From Ptychodera flava (taxonomy: Eukaryota > Hemichordata > Enteropneusta > Ptychoderidae): DNA of 64,000 nt. The notes beneath the pieces were generated by a model. The model was given only the letters and a program-made list of their open reading frames with translations, was not told the DNA's origin and made no database searches. The stretch spans positions 12,527,272 through 12,591,271 of the forward strand of contig NC_091944.1 of NCBI RefSeq assembly GCF_041260155.1. The letters run 5' to 3'. The position numbers were made by a program, and so were the translations under genes. Shown one piece after another: positions 24,094 through 55,944 of the stretch (its first letter is position 1; every line of letters starts with the position of its first letter).

Positions 24094-26455
24094 GGGGATC
24101 CCCATTTGATTGGGGGATATGGAGGAAATGGGAATGGGAGCAAATTTTTTTTCCTGTCACAGTGACAGCAATTTTTTTTTTCTACTGTCAGAGCTGCATC
24201 AATTTTTTTTTTCAAATGGAGTAGCAATGCAATTTTTTTTCTTTGTCATCAAGTTTGTGATGCGTTGTAATTTGTATATAAATAAGGGAGCCGTCATTAT
24301 TTACGGCCTGAAACTCAGAAATTTCGGGTGACACCCCCCCCCCCCCGATCAACCATGATGAATTTGAGTAACTCCCCTCTCTAACTCTGAAATTTTGACT
24401 GATCCCCCCACTTAGAAAAGTTAAATACAAATACATGTATTTGTAAAATTTACAAAATACAGCAACAGTAAAGACCTTTGAAATCCTGATGTACTCTGCT
24501 AGACTATCATCAGTTATCTCATGATGGTTCAAAAAAGGTGAACCCATCAAAATGAAATTGCAAGTCACAATAAAATAAAGATATAAAAGCTCACGCAGTA
24601 TCTAACCATATAGTACCGGTATATTGTTTAATTTGGATTGATATTATGAAAGGGTTTTCACTAGGATATCTGACTGGGCAGAATTTGAAAGTACAGGGGG
24701 AGAACACGCGAGAGGCTTAGGGGGAAAGTTTCCCCTATGTTGCATGGAAATTTTTAAGATATTGATGAGTGCAATGGTGCTGTCTAGTGCAATCTCAGAG
24801 GAGTTTTTTAATTTTTTTACTAAGTGAAACTGTCAGAACACCCCAAGGGGAGATCACGAGAGGGGGTTTCCCCCTCTCGTATTGGAAATTTTGAGAAATT
24901 GATGTGTTTTTTTTTAATGGTGCAATCTGAGAGGAGTTTCAGGTTATTTTGCACTAGGTAAAACTGTTTGAAAATGACATTGAACACTGCAATATTTTTT
25001 TACATTTTATGCATGATCAGTGTTTGTGTCACAATATTCAACAACCAAACAATGACAATACAATTTGTGAAAAACAGTTCTGTTTGCCAGAGACTGAAGA
25101 TAAATAAATATACAGGAACGGAAAATCTGTGACCTTCTTGTGTCATTTCTCAAGCTGCCAGCTTCTAATGAAAAGCATGAATATGGTATGTTTAACTGTC
25201 AAAATGGTCATTGAACTGAGGTAAATGAAAACATGTTTCTGTGATAATAAAGGATGAATTCACAACAGTTCAGTTTTGTCCTAGATCCTGTGAAAATTTT
25301 GAGAAATTGATGTGCGCCACGGTGCAGTGTAGTGCAATCCGATAGGTATTTTAAATTTGTCTTTTACCAGTAAAACTGTTAGAAGACCCAAGGGAGGGGG
25401 GAGAGCACGAGAGGGGGTGCCCCCCTCTCGCATTGAAAATTTTGAGAAATGGATGTGTGCAATGGTGCAATCTGAGATGTGTTTCAATTTATTTCGCAAA
25501 AAAATTGAGTAACCCCGCCCCCTTCTTCCTCTCCACATTTTGAGTAACGCCCCTGAAGTTTTCAATTTTTTAGTGACCCCCTACCTTGTATTTCATTATA
25601 TTTGTTGTTCCTCAATTTTTCATTGTCAACTTGTACATCTTCCTAATATATTTATATTGAGAGAATAATATATTGATTTTGACACTAGTTTATTGACTCC
25701 TGTCTTGTGTTTTAAAATTTTCACAATAGGGCTGTTCACAGTTTACGTCACTGTTCTCTCATTAATATGCAAAAATAAATATTTGTCCGCATTTTTAGAT
25801 TACGCTTTTGAAAATTACGCATGCAAGAACGACGAAAATACATCTCAGTGGGCGACTGCTAGAGTAACAGTGAATACTGAAATACATATTCACGACTCAG
25901 AGTACAAGCTGCAAAAACAGCCACGCATGCAACATTGATAAATTTGTCCGCATTTCAAACTGCGTGTCCGATGTCGCGCGCGTACAGCTATATTTAGTAA
26001 CAAACCTGTAACCATGAACAGCGCTATTTACAGAAGTCAAAAAGTCCCCTTTAGATAGTGCCTATGCCATTGAGATATTGCAACAGAAATCCTGAAATAT
26101 GATTTCTTGGGTCAGAAAAGGGAAGGAAAACATTAAATGTACTGAGGTGTAAAGTAGACCTATGTAGTGCATGCTTATATCATAAGTGCCGGGAAAAAAC
26201 ATAAGAATTGCCTGTGGTAAAAAATTTGCGCCGCCTATGGCGGCGCGCCGGCAAAGAATACATGAGAATAGGGTTTCCAAATTTTGCTAATTTCTGGTGC
26301 ATTGTGACAATTTTTTTTCACTTCTGTCTGTTATGACAATTTTTTTTTTCTCAGGCCATGACAGGATCAATTTTTTTTTCTTCTATCTCACCTGGCAACA
26401 ATTTTTTTTCTCAAAATCCTCCTACCCCCCCCCCAGAAATCAAATGGTGTTCCCC
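24094..26455. mobile_element. Non-autonomous TAA-duplication element carrying poly-T sub-terminal blocks
   Basis: The left end GGGGATCCCCATTTGATTGG and the right end form inverted repeats, with exact TAA duplications at 24091-24093 and 26456-26458. Each end has three or four units of 'CAATTTTTTTTT' spaced by about 30 bases, in the same orientation at both ends. The interior contains a second, nested element (24286 to about 25590) and three diverged repeats with short palindromes (near 24700, 24845 and 25390). No transposase is seen. Confidence 0.7.
24286..25590 (-). mobile_element. Truncated, nested copy of the 47843-49671 element family
   Basis: Positions 24286-24420 are the reverse complement of the right end of the 47843-49671 element (shared GGGAGCCGTCATTATTTACG and GAGTTACTCAAATTCATCAT on the minus strand). 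Positions about 25530-25585 match its left end but lack the last 25 or so bases. TAA precedes the intact end. It is therefore an insertion into the 24094-26455 element that has lost one terminus. Confidence 0.65.
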
Positions 26456-26470
26456 TAAGGTTGCTTGGAT

Positions 26471-26551
26471 AGTCGTTCGAGGCGAGCGGCCGCGGGTCGC
26501 CGTTACTTGGAAAAAAGAAACGCGACCTGCGGCCGCTCGCCTCGAACGACT
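26471..26551. repeat. GC-rich perfect palindrome containing two NotI-like cores
   Basis: The 23-bp arms (26471-26493 and 26529-26551, core CGAGGCGAGCGGCCGC) are perfect reverse complements with a 35-base loop. The palindrome originally extended further: CAGGTTATCGTAA (24081-24093) pairs with TTACGATAACCTG (26560-26572), now separated by the inserted element. Confidence 0.75.
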
Positions 26552-26854
26552 TTCCAACGTTACGATAACCTGTGCTCACACCTACGTGACACATCTCCCC
26601 GTCTGTCGGGCTGGTCAAGGTCAAGTAGCAGCCTAGACAAACTACCACTGACGTGGTCACGAACGAACTCGGTGTCGTCCGTCCATGTTCAAAACTAACT
26701 GCGAGGTCACCATGTGTTTGGGACTCCCTAACCCTAACAAAGTGATAAGTAGTTTCATGTAAAATGACACCGACGATTTTTTAAAGTCGTATTTGACTAT
26801 ATGTATGCTCATTTTGGCTTGTGTTCGCTGGCTAGTGGTCTAGGGGGACCTATG

Positions 26855-27108
26855 ACTCCGATAGTTGAAAATGTGGAGTTCGAAAGTTGAAAATGTGGAG
26901 TTGTATAGTTGAAAATTGGGAGATCGAAAGTTGAAAATGTGGAGTTGTGTAGTTGAAAATTGGGAGTTCGAAAGTTGAAAATTGTATAGTTGAAAATTGG
27001 GAGTTTGAATGTTGAATGTTGAGTTGTATGGTTGAAAATTGGGAGTTTGAATGTTGAATTGTATAGTTGAAAATTGGGAGTTCGAATATTGCCCTTGATT
27101 ACGCGCCA
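26855..27108 (-). repeat. 42-bp minisatellite, copy 2 (inverted)
   Basis: The minus strand repeats the CCCAATTTTCAACTATACAA unit of the array at 23320-23580, with shorter and more diverged spacers, and ends with the same GCGCGTAATCAAGGGCAATA edge. The antisense frame gives a spurious NSQFSTIQ-rich peptide. Confidence 0.8.
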
Positions 27109-29309
27109 TAGTAGGCCTAAATTAGACTATGTTTACGAAGTAATGGGAAAAGATAAGGACGACACATCTGTGCGCGCTAGTTTTAGCAAAGTCGTGTGAC
27201 GTGGACAAAATAGAGCGATAAATTCCCGCCAAGTCATCTTCAATTCAGATAAGTTGAGACTTCCTGAGGTAACGACAGCTGCAAAGTCATCCTGTCTTTA
27301 CCCTGATTAAACAGACAGTCTAAGCCACGTTTCACTGTGGAGGAAACAATGCACGAGCTTTACTGGTCTACAATATCAATGCTTGTAATGCCAGACAGAA
27401 GTAATTTGGTTTGTTACCGTTGAGAAAACATAAGTTCGTGTGTCAAGCATTAGGTGGTGTACACTTAGTCCAAAATAAATGCGATACATAATGAACTCGG
27501 TTTCCGAATTCAAATGTATTATTGAACTACGAGTCGTTCTACACTTAATCAGACTTCGAAAACCATTTTGTCAGTCAAAGTTTCAGAAATTGGCCGCCGG
27601 GATAGAACTGTGAAAAATAATACTTGTGTAAACTGATATTAGTGTTTGACTGCTATATTTAGTCCATGATTTCACGTTTTGTTTAAATATGATGCAAAAA
27701 TTGGAGAAGGATCTCAGAAGTTTAGACGACTGTAGGTGTAGGTAATTAACATTAAAGTTTTACCATTATCATTCAATCTTTTCACAGCCAAATGATCGCA
27801 TAGGTTGTCCCAATACACCTTCAAGTTCTTTCATGCAGAAAGTGCTAATAAGTCATATTACTTGTTTCATATTCCTCAGAAGTTTAAGAAACCAGAAAGA
27901 TAAATAATGAATAATTCATGGTTTACGTGAAATTGAGAAAACATAAATTGAAAATTTAACAGATAAATTATCCGACCACACCTAACCGGTCAACCCAGAT
28001 ATCAATTTGTTGGTGACAGAAAAGACGAATGACGCGCCCTCTATCGCATGCAGAGAAATTAAATTTTGAATAATGCCGAATAGAGTGACAGTTTCCAGGC
28101 TACAGGTTCTTCCACGGGATTGTAACATTTCTACCAGAAAGCAGGGGCTCTGTGCCATAAGTCGCAGACATATGACCAAGCAAACATCTGACCTCGTTAT
28201 TCTATCTGCAATGGACGACAAGCAGTCCACTTTGGAGATAAATCTTTCATATTTTTCTTATTTTGTCATAATATTATCTACAAAATAAATTCACTATTAT
28301 CAGTATTTACTTTAACACTTAGAGCAGCTGCATATACCCCATGGTTGGATTAAGTAAGAACTCATTTTTCGGAAGACAACGGACCAGGTACGTATGCATG
28401 GCTTCTGCTCTGACATTCGAAGCGAAGTTTATAGTTGGTTTTACTTGTTCTATGTTAGAATATTTTAAGTCTACATTTTTACCACAAACTTCTTGTGAGT
28501 TCTAATATTTTTTTAGGTAAAATACAATTTTTAAAAATAATTTTCACCAATATTGCATCATGTTATGTAAATCTGTCGTTCCAGCTGCTATTCTAATATG
28601 ACGCGTTGATACGCGTTGAGGAACAGTAAACCACACTCTGCGATTTAAAAACTTTTCTGTCGATAGAAAACACATAATCGCAGAAATGGCGTGCCCTTTT
28701 TAACGATGACAGCTCATGCTAAAAGCAACTTCAGGCTGGAGTTTTGAATCGAAGCCGAGGAATAGTGTTTACTCGAAAAACGTACAATTCGTTTAAAAAT
28801 TGCGGTGAAAAGCAGCCGGTTGTGTGTCTAAGATCATCTACGTTGTCAACCACAAACTCGAATGGCTAAAACGTGTTTCAACTAGACGAATTTGGCCGCC
28901 GTTGACATTGAAACGTAATCTTGTCTTTCCGAGTAGCCGTCATACACAAGACTTATATCCCATACTACGTATACAGTATACAATCAGTACAATGTGAATG
29001 CTTTGGGACTAATTTCCACACGGACATACAATTATATCAATCCTCTACTTTGGGGTGATGCCTGGCGTGCCAGCTTGGACCTCTGTTGTTATTTCTGCAA
29101 TTGTCCAACTGTTTTTCAGTTGTTTCATTGTAAAAAAATCGAACACAATGGTGTACGTTCTAAGCAATGGTACACTCTGAGCTTAACGCCACGAAAAAGG
29201 CATTTGAAAGTCCACATGGAAATTTATGCTAATTTATCTTTTAGTCAAGTAAGTCGAATAAACAGCGACAGCCGTGGTACAGCACATATACTAAGCATTT
29301 TTGTCTGTT

Positions 29310-29310
<1 letters not shown>

Positions 29311-29386
<76 letters not shown>
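29311..29386. repeat. (TATC)n microsatellite
   Basis: Nineteen or so tetranucleotide units. The plus frame through it gives a spurious YLSI repeat peptide. Confidence 0.95.
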
Positions 29387-30090
29387 GGTTTATTTATTGG
29401 TTGGTTGGTTGATATGATAGTTAGCTTGCTACTATCGATACCCCACAAGAGCAATATCCGATAGACATCAAGATAACATAAAAAAGTTAGAACTTTTGTC
29501 AACCCTGAGTCATTGAAATGTAGATATTTTTATAACACGCCACATGCTCATTCCGTGCCGCGATTTGCCAGAATACGTCACGTGACGAGAAAATAGATAC
29601 ATCCAGTCCCCACCGGTTCGACAAAAGTGATGTCAGAGGGTATTTTTTGAAAAGCTATTTCCTATAGGGAAATAGTTCTGACCAAATTTGGAAAAGTGCC
29701 CGGTCACGTGACCGTAGTGTCGTCTGCAGCTTTGCAACAATTGGGGGTGACCAGAACGTGATGTGCGTCCGGGTAAGGTGACGCCACATTCTCTAAAACA
29801 GATTTTCCAACTTTTCCAACATTCGAACAGCGTAGGAAATCGAACGGCTCATCGACGGAAAAGATTAAAGTGCAACTTACTAAGGATGTCACTAGGTATG
29901 CTTAGAATATTTTTGAAAGAAAGTGGTACCATGTACAATCAGCGAAACCGCTGTGGAAACATCGCCCAATGAGTAAAACTTGTCACCAATGGATGGTTGC
30001 GGTGCAAAATATCAAACACATTAAAAACTATATAACTATACAACATGAGCATGTGGTGTGTTATAAAGCACCTTTAGCCTGGTCTTTATT

Positions 30091-30236
30091 CGGGCTATAG
30101 CGCCCATCTATTACCCCTCGTGGCCGTGTGTTACCAGAAACACATCGCTGTACCCCTCGGCCTACGGCCTCGGGGAATGGCGATGTGTTTCTGGTAACAG
30201 ACGGCCCCTCGGGGTAATAGACGGGCGCTGTAGCCC
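30091..30236. mobile_element. Fold-back MITE-like palindrome
   Basis: The arms pair over about 60 bp (GGGCTATAGCGCCC, TCTATTACCCC, GTTACCAGAAACACATCGC and reverse complements), with a central CCTCGGCCTACGGCCTCGGGG that is itself palindromic. It lies about 400 bp upstream of the subtilase start. No clear target duplication is seen. Confidence 0.65.
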
Positions 30237-30650
30237 TCATGATCAGGATAGGTGTTTAATATGACCGTCTACAATACTCATGTACTGTTAATTAAATACT
30301 ATTGTGAGTACAGACATGGTTTCGGATCTACTGGTATATTTTTGATGTCCCCTAAAAGATCAATGGTATAACTTTTTGTTGTCCCCTCAAAGATCAGTTG
30401 TATAAAGTTGGAAATCAAATAACATTAACAAAGTTAACTTTATTGAGCTAAATACGTATACAAAACTTATGGAAATTTAGGATTTCTTGTGGAATTGTCG
30501 GTGAAGAGACGTATGTAGGACCGGGGTGTAAGAGTTGTAGTTAACTTACCTCCAGACAATAGGGCATGGTACCTCTCCCTGCACGTACAGATGTTGTTTT
30601 TTTTTTATTATTATTTTAAATCCCTGACTAGATATTGACATCAGTCAGAC

Positions 30651-51515
<20,865 letters not shown>

Positions 51516-51559
51516 ACGCCATGGTAAGCCACACTTTGGCCAACTCCCTGTGTTTGTGT

Positions 51560-51648
51560 ACTGAGAGATCCGTCGCTCAAAGACGCTCTCTACCATCCCC
51601 GGGGAACGCAGTGAGCGCGCGCCCTCTAGCGACGGATCTTTCAGTCTA
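51560..51648. mobile_element. Small palindromic MITE, copy 1
   Basis: The arms pair through AGATCCGTCGCT...AGCGACGGATCT around a GC-rich centre. The flanks share CTGTGTTTGTGT (51548-51559 and 51649-51660), which may be a duplication made at insertion or a pre-existing repeat. It is located 45 bases after the subtilase stop. The second copy is at 58651-58737. Confidence 0.7.
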
Positions 51649-52975
51649 CTGTGTTTGTGTCTGTATCTCTTTCCCTCTCTTCGCCACGCTTTGTCTCTCT
51701 AACACCGAAAAATCGCCTTGTGTCTCCCTGTTTGATTACTCTTGATCAATAATACAACTTAATGAATATTCATTGATTATTTGAGCTATTTTCTTTTACA
51801 GTCACGGTCATATGACAATTTATTATAAAATTAAGTTTTCGAAAAGAAAATCTCTGTTTCAGATGTAATTGATAAAAAATATCATACCAGTAAATTTAAT
51901 ATATCATTATATATTGACCCATTATTTTACACAATATCCACTATTCATGAAAAGTCAATATCTAATAGATAGTTATCGAATCAATGTCACTTTGTGATAT
52001 AATTTCAATTGTAAATCTCAAGAATGGACTTTTGAGAAAATGAAGCATTTAAATCTATAAGTTCATAAGCGAACAGCCCTGTCTTCTATCTCACCTGCCT
52101 TTACATGGAAATATCTGTTTTCATGTCGAGTTTTACCATCACGTTACAGCCCTTACAGAGGACAAAAAAAATTACCCTGCAAGCTGAATTTCTGTGTTCT
52201 GTGCCGTGTCGTCATTGTCTACTACGCAGGTTCAAAGTTCTAACAACGTCAAGATCCGTATCCCCATATCAATCCCAAACTTGTATTATACTATACTTCT
52301 TGACCTCTTTCTTTGACCTTTGAATTGAACCTAAGCTAGATTTTTAAATGTTATAGTGTACGACGGCTATTTTTAATAATATGTAATGTTGTAGGCTATT
52401 ACTGAATAAACGCAAATTTGACATTTCGGCCGAAGGCTCCCATAAAGGCATGTCCCTTTCGTTGAATTATTGAATGTCATGTATATTTTTTATTTTTTCA
52501 GAGTCTGTCAATCGCTCTCCGTACATGAGAAGAATTCTTTGATTGTGAACTTGATTTTATCGATCGTATATAGTTTGGACCATACATCTCGAAAACAAAA
52601 CTCTTGCTATATAACAAAGCGAGCATCTAAACTTGTTATCGTCATCTACCTACATATATCTACCTACAAAATACAAATTCTTGGCTCCGACACATCGTCT
52701 GTAACCTTGCTGTTGTAAACTTGTATTTGTTTGAATCACAATAAAGTACAATACTGTAACATACAATTCAGGAATTAATTGACTTTGTGAAACATATCTT
52801 TAAAATAGTCATTGTGATATGTCCGATCAAATTTGGTAACTCACAGCATGTATATTGGTATGCCTAGCGACACACCAAATATACACTTTCAGATTTTTAG
52901 TTGTTTCTCAGTTATAGAAGTCCCAAACCCCAATAAATTATATATTTTCTGAAAGCCCTGATATTGGTTAATTCG

Positions 52976-53440
52976 GCCGTGCACAGTACACCGTAATTTT
53001 TTCATAATAGTCACGTGACAAGCGTTTTGCTGAACCTTCCAAACATCGGATTTTCCCTCCCTTTAGCGACCATGCTGCAGGATTTCCGATTGAAATTTGT
53101 GCATTGACAAGCCTTGGTAATATCCTTCAAATCAGTGTATGGGATTTCCTTTATATGCCTTTGTTTTTTTTATTTTTTTTTTTGTTATGCGCTATTGAAA
53201 GTGTTAGTCTAAGGTGCCTTTCAAGGAATTGTAATTGTCGAGCCATATAATTTGAATGGAGACTCGGAGAAAAAATCGCAGACACGGACAAGGGTATTGC
53301 CTAAGGCTTGTCAATACATAAATTTCAACCAGAAATTTGCAGCGTGTATACGATAAAGGAGAGGACCATCTTTAGAAGGTACAGCAAAACGCCTGTCACG
53401 TGACTATTGTGCAAGTAATGTCTATGTACTGTGCATGGTC
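52976..53440. repeat. Imperfect fold-back element, arms of about 150 bp
   Basis: The left arm (about 52976-53130) and right arm (about 53283-53440) share, as reverse complements, GTGCACAGTAC, AATAGTCACGTGACA(A/G)GCG, TTTTGCTG(A/T)ACCTTC and GCATTGACAAGCCTT-like blocks. It is probably an old DNA transposon with long inverted ends. Confidence 0.65.
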
Positions 53441-53556
53441 GGACTTCGAAGGAATAACCTTTTGCAGACTGTCGCGAAATTGAAGCAATACAATTTGGCA
53501 GAAAGAACCACCCCAAACCGTATAAAACACACTGATCACGTAAACATCATGCACAA

Positions 53557-53559
<3 letters not shown>

Positions 53560-53611
<52 letters not shown>
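53560..53611. repeat. (GA)n microsatellite
   Basis: About 26 units. The plus frame gives a spurious RERERE peptide, and the antisense frame a Leu-Ser repeat. Confidence 0.95.
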
Positions 53612-53614
<3 letters not shown>

Positions 53615-54679
53615 CAGCGCGCGCACACCCGTTCGGGTTTGTGCTCGAACACAATGGATGATACTCATATGACTTGCAAACTTGTCAATTTGTCATACAC
53701 GGGCCGAAGATGGCGGAATAAACCTTCCGATTGCCACGATTTCATAGCCCAATCAAAATCCACAATTTTGTTTTAAATGGATGACGTTTCCGGTGTAATG
53801 GGATTTAACCGGTTAGGACACACTGACAACCAGACGGATGCTGCTGTTGTCAAATTCCTCTGATATCTTCGACAAGGATAGATATATTTACTGCCATTTG
53901 TAGGCCAATTTTTCCGTTTCTATCCATGATAAATATATCATGAACTTTGACCTTGTTTGTATTAAATATGTGTGAGCTTTGTCGCACAGCGGCATCAAAT
54001 GTTTATTTGCTCGGTTTTTCTGTTTTGCGTTATCCCCAGTAAATATAGAGAATAAAGAGGAGACTTTGCATTGCTTGTTAATCAGGACTGTACCTAATTT
54101 GTCCACTTTTTCAATTATAACTAAAATATGTATTTTGATGGCCAACTAGTTACACGCCACTATCGATGCATTATCTTAATAGTCAGACATGTTTAAAACG
54201 CAAGACAATCCCATAATGCTTTAATTGTATTTTCCTATGCATATATTCAACTCATGTGATCATAAATTACACATGAACTCTGTGACATACACCGTTCTCC
54301 CATTGTGTCCACCACTTAAATAATTTACACGTTATCCATAATTAATATTTCAATTTCTAAATTATATCGAGACATTTCCCCTCTGGCAATCAACCAAATC
54401 GTTATGTCATTCTATCGACTGCATTCGTTTTCTGTGTAGCGTGTTGAAAGGTAGACTGTACTCGCCATTAACAGCATCAAGGCAAGTGTCTCGACTAATT
54501 TGTAATTTGAAAACGCGCATAGCTGATAGATCGATGTACGTAAACCCTATGGCAAGAGGTTGACATATTAACATTTGAACTTTGAACATATTAACATTTT
54601 GACTCCTTAAACGGTGGGCGTACACGCGATCTTTTGGAACTCGCTATTGGCGGCTCGAAAACTTCGGTATACGGCGACC

Positions 54680-55903
54680 ATGGAGGACAAATGGTCTACG
54701 ACCAGGAAACTCACGTTTTTATACATCTCCTTTCCGGTTCTTACCCTCTTTCTCTGTTTTGCGTTCCCATCGCTGTTCGGTGCTGGGATCTACAACAAAA
54801 GCATCGTTGCCGTGGTAGCCTGTGTGATCTCAGTGTTCGGCGTTCGAGAGCTGCTGCTTCGAAGACAAGAACGGAGAATGGCTTCAGGGCTGACGGGAGG
54901 AGACTGTTCACCAAATGTACGAGACTAAGTTGTTTGGTAATAATGAAGTCGGGACATTTCAATTATCTTTAATTGGTATGACCACAGTCCCTCTATCCAA
55001 AGTGGTATGACGCATTGTCCTTTTCTGATAAGCAAACCGTCGAGCGCTTGCAGAAAGACGCGCTCATTATACTCAGTCTGAACGCTAGGGGTGCAATTTG
55101 CATATGCAAATACCATTTCCTTTCGAACGGCACTCAGCAACTCAGTCTACACTGTGACCGTTGGCTGGCTATCACAGTTTTTCAGTCGCTCCCAAATCCT
55201 CATTTTTACGCCGATAATTATCATTGGAGACCAACTTCATCTCTTCAATTGGATTTTCTGAGAAGGTAAGTGACTTTTCGGGGCTCTGTTTGAAAAATTA
55301 AAGTGAATTTTGCGATTTTTCATAGTACGATGTTATATGTCGAGCGCGGACTTGTGTTGCTGTACCAACTACGGTAGCATGAAATTAAGGCCCAAAATCA
55401 AGCATAGTTCGTGGAATTATACTATAAATTAGCTTTTTACCGCAGAATTTTGTCTGTTCATGCCAGGAATTTGATGTTGGGCGGCAAAATTCGCCGCTGT
55501 GTTTTGCCGCTAAAATCCAATATGGCGCCAAATCAACATTAGTGTACTGTACGTTTACACGTACACTGTGTACTCGCATACGCTCTCATAGTGAAATAAA
55601 TCCCAAAAATGTGCGTATTTTTAGGTCAAATGTTACTTTTTTGGGAGAAACTATCATCAAGTGACACTTTTAGGTTGTAATACGTAAAATTCGTGTCACA
55701 GTTGTTTTTAATTATTTTCCTCTTTTTTTTTTTTCAGGGTCATCACAGTCCGAGGATGGCTTCGAAGCTTCCAGCTGGGGCTTCCCGTAGAAAAACTTGT
55801 GCATGTGACCTCATGGTTGTTCACTTTTAACTTTTTTGACGTAATTTTCGTGTCTGATTTGTCTCAGTTTGTTGCAGTCAAGTCTCTGAGGCTTAAGTAT
55901 TGA
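54680..55903 (+). CDS. Unrecognised 226-aa protein with two predicted membrane segments, 3 exons
   Basis: I do not recognise the family. Proposed exons: 54680-54916, 54988-55265, 55738-55903, giving 681 nt. The start ATG has a strong context (GCGACCATGG). Exon 1 encodes hydrophobic stretches at residues 12-33 and 41-55, then a basic RRQERR. Exon 2 begins SLYPKWYDALSFSDKQTVER and ends at a consensus donor GTAAGT. Exon 3 follows a long T-tract acceptor (TTTTTTCAG) and contains RGWLRSFQLGLPVEKLVHV before TGA. Phases (0 and 2) agree across both introns. AATAAA lies 22 bases after the stop. The weakest point is the 71-bp first intron with donor GTACGA; without it exon 1 alone would stop at 54928. 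The topology suggests a small membrane protein with a cytosolic C-terminal region. Confidence 0.6.
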
Positions 55904-55924
55904 TCAAACTTCAGGTTTATTTAG

Positions 55925-55930
55925 AATAAA
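55925..55930 (+). terminator. Polyadenylation signal of the 54680-55903 gene
   Basis: AATAAA sits 22 bases after the proposed TGA stop, just before a Penelope-like remnant begins. The very short 3' untranslated region is compatible with the gene model. Confidence 0.5.
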
Positions 55931-55944
55931 GCTGTTGTCTTTGC

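Larger units (their letters stand above)
17097..30650. other. Intergenic transposon-rich region
   Basis: No host gene could be supported across these 13.5 kb. Known occupants are the palindromic hAT-type MITE, the TAA-flanked G-tract elements, the 9-bp-duplication element, two minisatellite blocks, a TATC microsatellite and a fold-back repeat, all listed separately. The stretches 17100-17900, 18110-19200, 21270-22110, 23590-24080 and 27110-29300 hold only short, unextendable reading frames. Confidence 0.55.
51516..54679. other. Subtilase 3' flank and intergenic sequence
   Basis: The first part is probably the subtilase 3' untranslated region, with candidate AATAAA signals at 52405-52410 and 52740-52745. 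The rest contains a small palindromic MITE, a 460-bp fold-back repeat and a GA microsatellite. No further gene could be supported. Confidence 0.5.

Noticed and set aside
23903..24160. Minus-strand frame with CGCESLVRLCHSC, possible zinc-binding transposase piece
   Set aside because: Two CxxC-like pairs only, no extension on either side and no match I can name.
28994..29464. 156-codon plus frame
   Set aside because: Half of it is the TATC microsatellite and the remainder has no similarity.
53435..53776. 113-codon frame with RERERE repeat
   Set aside because: Translation of the GA microsatellite and the flanking fold-back repeat.
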